Part shown: positions 62,291-64,000 of the stretch, piece after piece | Numbering within the stretch: position 1 is the stretch's first letter | Layout of the letters: the number at the start of each line of letters is the position of its first letter | From: Microvirga sp. SRT01 | GTDB lineage: Bacteria > Pseudomonadota > Alphaproteobacteria > Sphingomonadales > Sphingomonadaceae | Direction of reading: 5' to 3' | DNA length: 64,000 nt | Assembly: GCA_018139225.1 (NCBI GenBank) | Contig: JAGSNX010000002.1 | Coordinates: 372,001 to 436,000, forward strand | Translations under genes and position numbers: made by a program | Notes under the pieces: generated by a model | Database searches by the model: none | What the model was told of the DNA's origin: nothing | Seen by the model: the letters and a program-made list of their open reading frames with translations, nothing else

Positions 62291-62291
62291 T

Positions 62292-62705
62292 TCAGTCCGC
62301 CTTGTCGGGCTCCGCACCGATCAGGCCGACCTTGCGAAGCTGGCTCTCGGCGATCTTGAAAATGCCTTCGCCTAGGATACCGAGGCCCGCACCGTACATG
62401 AGGCCGCCAAGCGGCTCCGTGCGGTGCGAAATCACCAGCGCGGCCGACACGGCGAGCGCCATGCCGCTGACCGGGATGTCTAAGCTCCAGCGGTGTTCCT
62501 GCCGGACCGATTGCGCTGCGCCGATCCAGAAGCGGGCCGACAGGCATCCGAACAGCGCCGCGATCATACCGGCCGCTTCGAACGGGTAGCCCAGGAAGTG
62601 CCAGATCGCTGGCGTCGAGGTTGCGACGGTCGCGCCGCCTTTTGCCGCCGCTGCCGCGACGACCGGTAGTATTGCCCCCATTGCGGCCCCCGCTTTCCAG
62701 ATCAT
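62292..62705 (-). CDS. small phage membrane protein (holin candidate)
   Basis: 137 aa from the ATG at 62705. Three to four hydrophobic segments (about 4-20, 33-54, 72-90 and 95-112) and a charged C-terminus (SQLRKVGLIGAEPDKAD). Its start overlaps the upstream gene as ATGA. Size, membrane spans and position just before the endolysin suit a holin, but there is no sequence signature to confirm it. Confidence 0.55.
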   Translation of the reverse strand: MIWKAGAAMGAILPVVAAAAAKGGATVATSTPAIWHFLGYPFEAAGMIAALFGCLSARFWIGAAQSVRQEHRWSLDIPVSGMALAVSAALVISHRTEPLGGLMYGAGLGILGEGIFKIAESQLRKVGLIGAEPDKAD

Positions 62706-63235
62706 CGCGTCGACACCACACCAGCAGCTGCGGCGACGGTGAGCACCGCCAACCACAACATGCGCTTCACCATCGGCCACGCGAGCCACATGTCGACCGG
62801 CCATGGCTCTTTGCGCTGCTGCTCGATCATGCCAGGTTCCGACAGGATGAACGTCATGAGCGCAGTGACTCCAAAAGCGACGGCGATCGGATCGATTAGT
62901 CGTTTGGCCGTCAGGTACATGCCGGTCGCGATCGGATCGTGCGGGTTCCAGCCCCAGAGGTTAACGGCCTCCGCGCCGCATCGCAGCGTTATCCCGCAGG
63001 CGAACAGGATGCCGAGCGTTCGGTATATCCAAGCCGGTGACAACCATGTGTCTCGCCGTCGATGCTGGATGGCGTCCCCGGCCAGCTTCACGATCACCAT
63101 AATCCCAATCAGGGTTGCGATCGTCATCACGGCGAGGTTGGTCACGACCAGCCACCCCATGCCGTTGAAGCTGGGCGGCGCGATCGTCTGGGGTCCGTCC
63201 GCAACCGCCTGGGCTGCGAAGCTACTGTTCTGCAT
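62702..63235 (-). CDS. phage-region membrane protein
   Basis: 177 aa. About four hydrophobic segments (27-50, 68-84, 110-132 and 153-173) separated by charged loops (HRRRDTW; QQRKEPW). Not recognised. Coupled to the 137-aa membrane protein by a 4-bp overlap, so the two may form one complex, perhaps in lysis or superinfection exclusion. Confidence 0.55.
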   Translation of the reverse strand: MQNSSFAAQAVADGPQTIAPPSFNGMGWLVVTNLAVMTIATLIGIMVIVKLAGDAIQHRRRDTWLSPAWIYRTLGILFACGITLRCGAEAVNLWGWNPHDPIATGMYLTAKRLIDPIAVAFGVTALMTFILSEPGMIEQQRKEPWPVDMWLAWPMVKRMLWLAVLTVAAAAGVVSTR

Positions 63236-63256
63236 AATGCCTCCTCAGGCGGATTT

Positions 63257-63877
63257 TCAGAAAACGGGCTGCCACGCCCAGTTGATCGCGGCGTAGGCGG
63301 CGCGCTTGCCGGCTGCGGTGGTTGCGGCCTTGATCGCGAGGATGGCCTCCAGCTCTGTCGCTTCCCACGCGGCCACCTGATCCTCGACGGTGTCGAGTCT
63401 CGCCTCCATCTCGCCAATGATGACGTCGATGCTGACGTTCCGCTTCTTCGCCTGCGCCATCGCGAACCGGAACTTCTTCTTCTGCTGCGTGGCGTTCATC
63501 GTCGTGAAGCCGGGGACAAACGATGCCAGCGTCGCGGTCAAAGCGTTGGCGACCGGCAGGCCCAGCGCGCCGTTCAGCGATCGGAAGTCGATCACCTCCT
63601 GCTGCTTGCGGCTGTACTTCTTCTGCTTGCCGTAGTTCTGGCTGTAGAGGCTCTTCACCAGTGCTTCGTTCGCCGCCTTCACCTGCGGGATCAGGATGGC
63701 CTCCACTTGCGCCGCATCCTCGACTGGCGTCCGGCCGGACCAGGTCCACCGATAGTTCGGCGAGTAGTACGTCGAGGGCAACGGCACGAGGCGTTCGCTG
63801 CTGTAGAAGTTGAACCCGTTGGGCGTCACCTCGCCGAGGAACTCATTGCCGAGGAACAGCGCGTGCGTGTGCGGCAT
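63257..63877 (-). CDS. phage protein of unknown function, probably virion-related
   Basis: 206 aa. The N-terminus is beta-rich (THALFLGNEFLGEVTPNGFN), the middle polar with Lys/Gln-rich stretches (SQNYGKQKKYSRKQQEV), and the C-terminus helical, ending AINWAWQPVF. Not recognised. Its start overlaps the upstream gene's stop (ATGA), so it belongs to the same minus-strand late operon; tail or baseplate role is likely by position only. Confidence 0.55.
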   Translation of the reverse strand: MPHTHALFLGNEFLGEVTPNGFNFYSSERLVPLPSTYYSPNYRWTWSGRTPVEDAAQVEAILIPQVKAANEALVKSLYSQNYGKQKKYSRKQQEVIDFRSLNGALGLPVANALTATLASFVPGFTTMNATQQKKKFRFAMAQAKKRNVSIDVIIGEMEARLDTVEDQVAAWEATELEAILAIKAATTAAGKRAAYAAINWAWQPVF

Positions 63878-64000
63878 CAGACACGCTCCAGGATGAAGTT
63901 GAAGTCGAAGTCCGCTGAGTTGCCGATCGGGCCGCCCCGCGAGTGCGTAATGACCAGCTGCGCCGACCCGCTCACGTTGTTGGCGATGAGCTTCGTGCTC
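63877..64000 (-). CDS. phage late protein, C-terminal fragment at window edge
   Basis: Only the last 40 residues are visible (IANNVSGSAQLVITHSRGGP ... FILERV, then TGA). The beta-strand pattern fits a virion protein. Overlaps the downstream gene by ATGA. The 5' part is beyond the window. Confidence 0.5.
   Translation of the reverse strand, partial: STKLIANNVSGSAQLVITHSRGGPIGNSADFDFNFILERV

Larger units (their letters stand above)
51950..64000. mobile_element. prophage or phage-derived island, left part (right end outside window)
   Basis: From the point where the glycosyltransferase gene is cut, the content changes to a Dam-type methylase, low-GC orphans, SRAP, a PEP-CTERM gene, then minus-strand phage late genes (tail spike, lipoprotein, endolysin, small membrane proteins, structural proteins). 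No integrase or attachment repeat is visible; both would be expected beyond 64000. The left edge is inferred from the broken gene. Confidence 0.7.

Overview
The window is high-GC, densely coded DNA of an alphaproteobacterium, most probably Sphingomonas or a close Sphingomonadaceae relative. The evidence is a CcrM-type GANTC methyltransferase, a biliverdin-type bacteriophytochrome with an HWE/HisKA_2 kinase, three cargo proteins with the PEPxxWA-CTERM tail typical of sphingomonads, and the alphaproteobacterial group BamE / cytochrome bc1 assembly chaperone / DUF177. Gene calls rest on motifs and family resemblance read by eye; no database search was run.

Layout. 1-4921: pentose phosphate operon (3' end of transketolase, transaldolase, short-form 6-phosphogluconate dehydrogenase) running with short overlaps into two HAD phosphatases. 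4942-18265: signalling block with two PAS hybrid histidine kinases, bacteriophytochrome and convergent heme oxygenase, a dicarboxylate symporter just upstream of the heme oxygenase, a MAPEG protein, DUF3140 and a membrane GGDEF-EAL protein. 18351-25594: a small secreted protein, GntR/YtrA regulator, nitroreductase, POT peptide transporter, PEP-CTERM GDSL hydrolase, second symporter, glmM and a DUF1272 protein. 25914-35787: thiD-rnhB, ccrM, folP, a bestrophin, Rel/SpoT, DUF2061 and AsmA. 35975-45295: rpmI-rplT, a PEP-CTERM protein, pheST, a mutarotase-like protein, prfC and a flippase. 45321-51136: polA, a lipoprotein beta-lactamase-like serine hydrolase, DUF177, the bc1 chaperone and BamE.

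At about 51.95 kb the chromosomal backbone breaks inside an NfrB-like glycosyltransferase gene that is cut after 213 codons. From there to the right edge the DNA is mobile, best read as a prophage or phage-derived island whose other end lies outside the window. Its left part (51.98-58.8 kb) is accessory: a Dam-type methylase, three low-GC orphan genes (one ending in an SSB-like acidic tip), several small orphans, an SRAP/YedK protein and a PEP-CTERM protein. Its right part (58.8-64 kb, minus strand) is phage late DNA: structural proteins, two small membrane proteins, an endolysin, a small lipoprotein and a putative tail spike. No integrase, tRNA, rRNA or CRISPR array was seen.

Hairpin repeats with GAAR tetraloops (REP/BIME-like) occupy many intergenic spaces of the backbone. 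Best leads: the truncated phage-receptor-type gene at the island boundary, the SSB-tip mimic, two adjacent small genes with identical leaderless-type promoters, and a GANTC cluster in front of ccrM.
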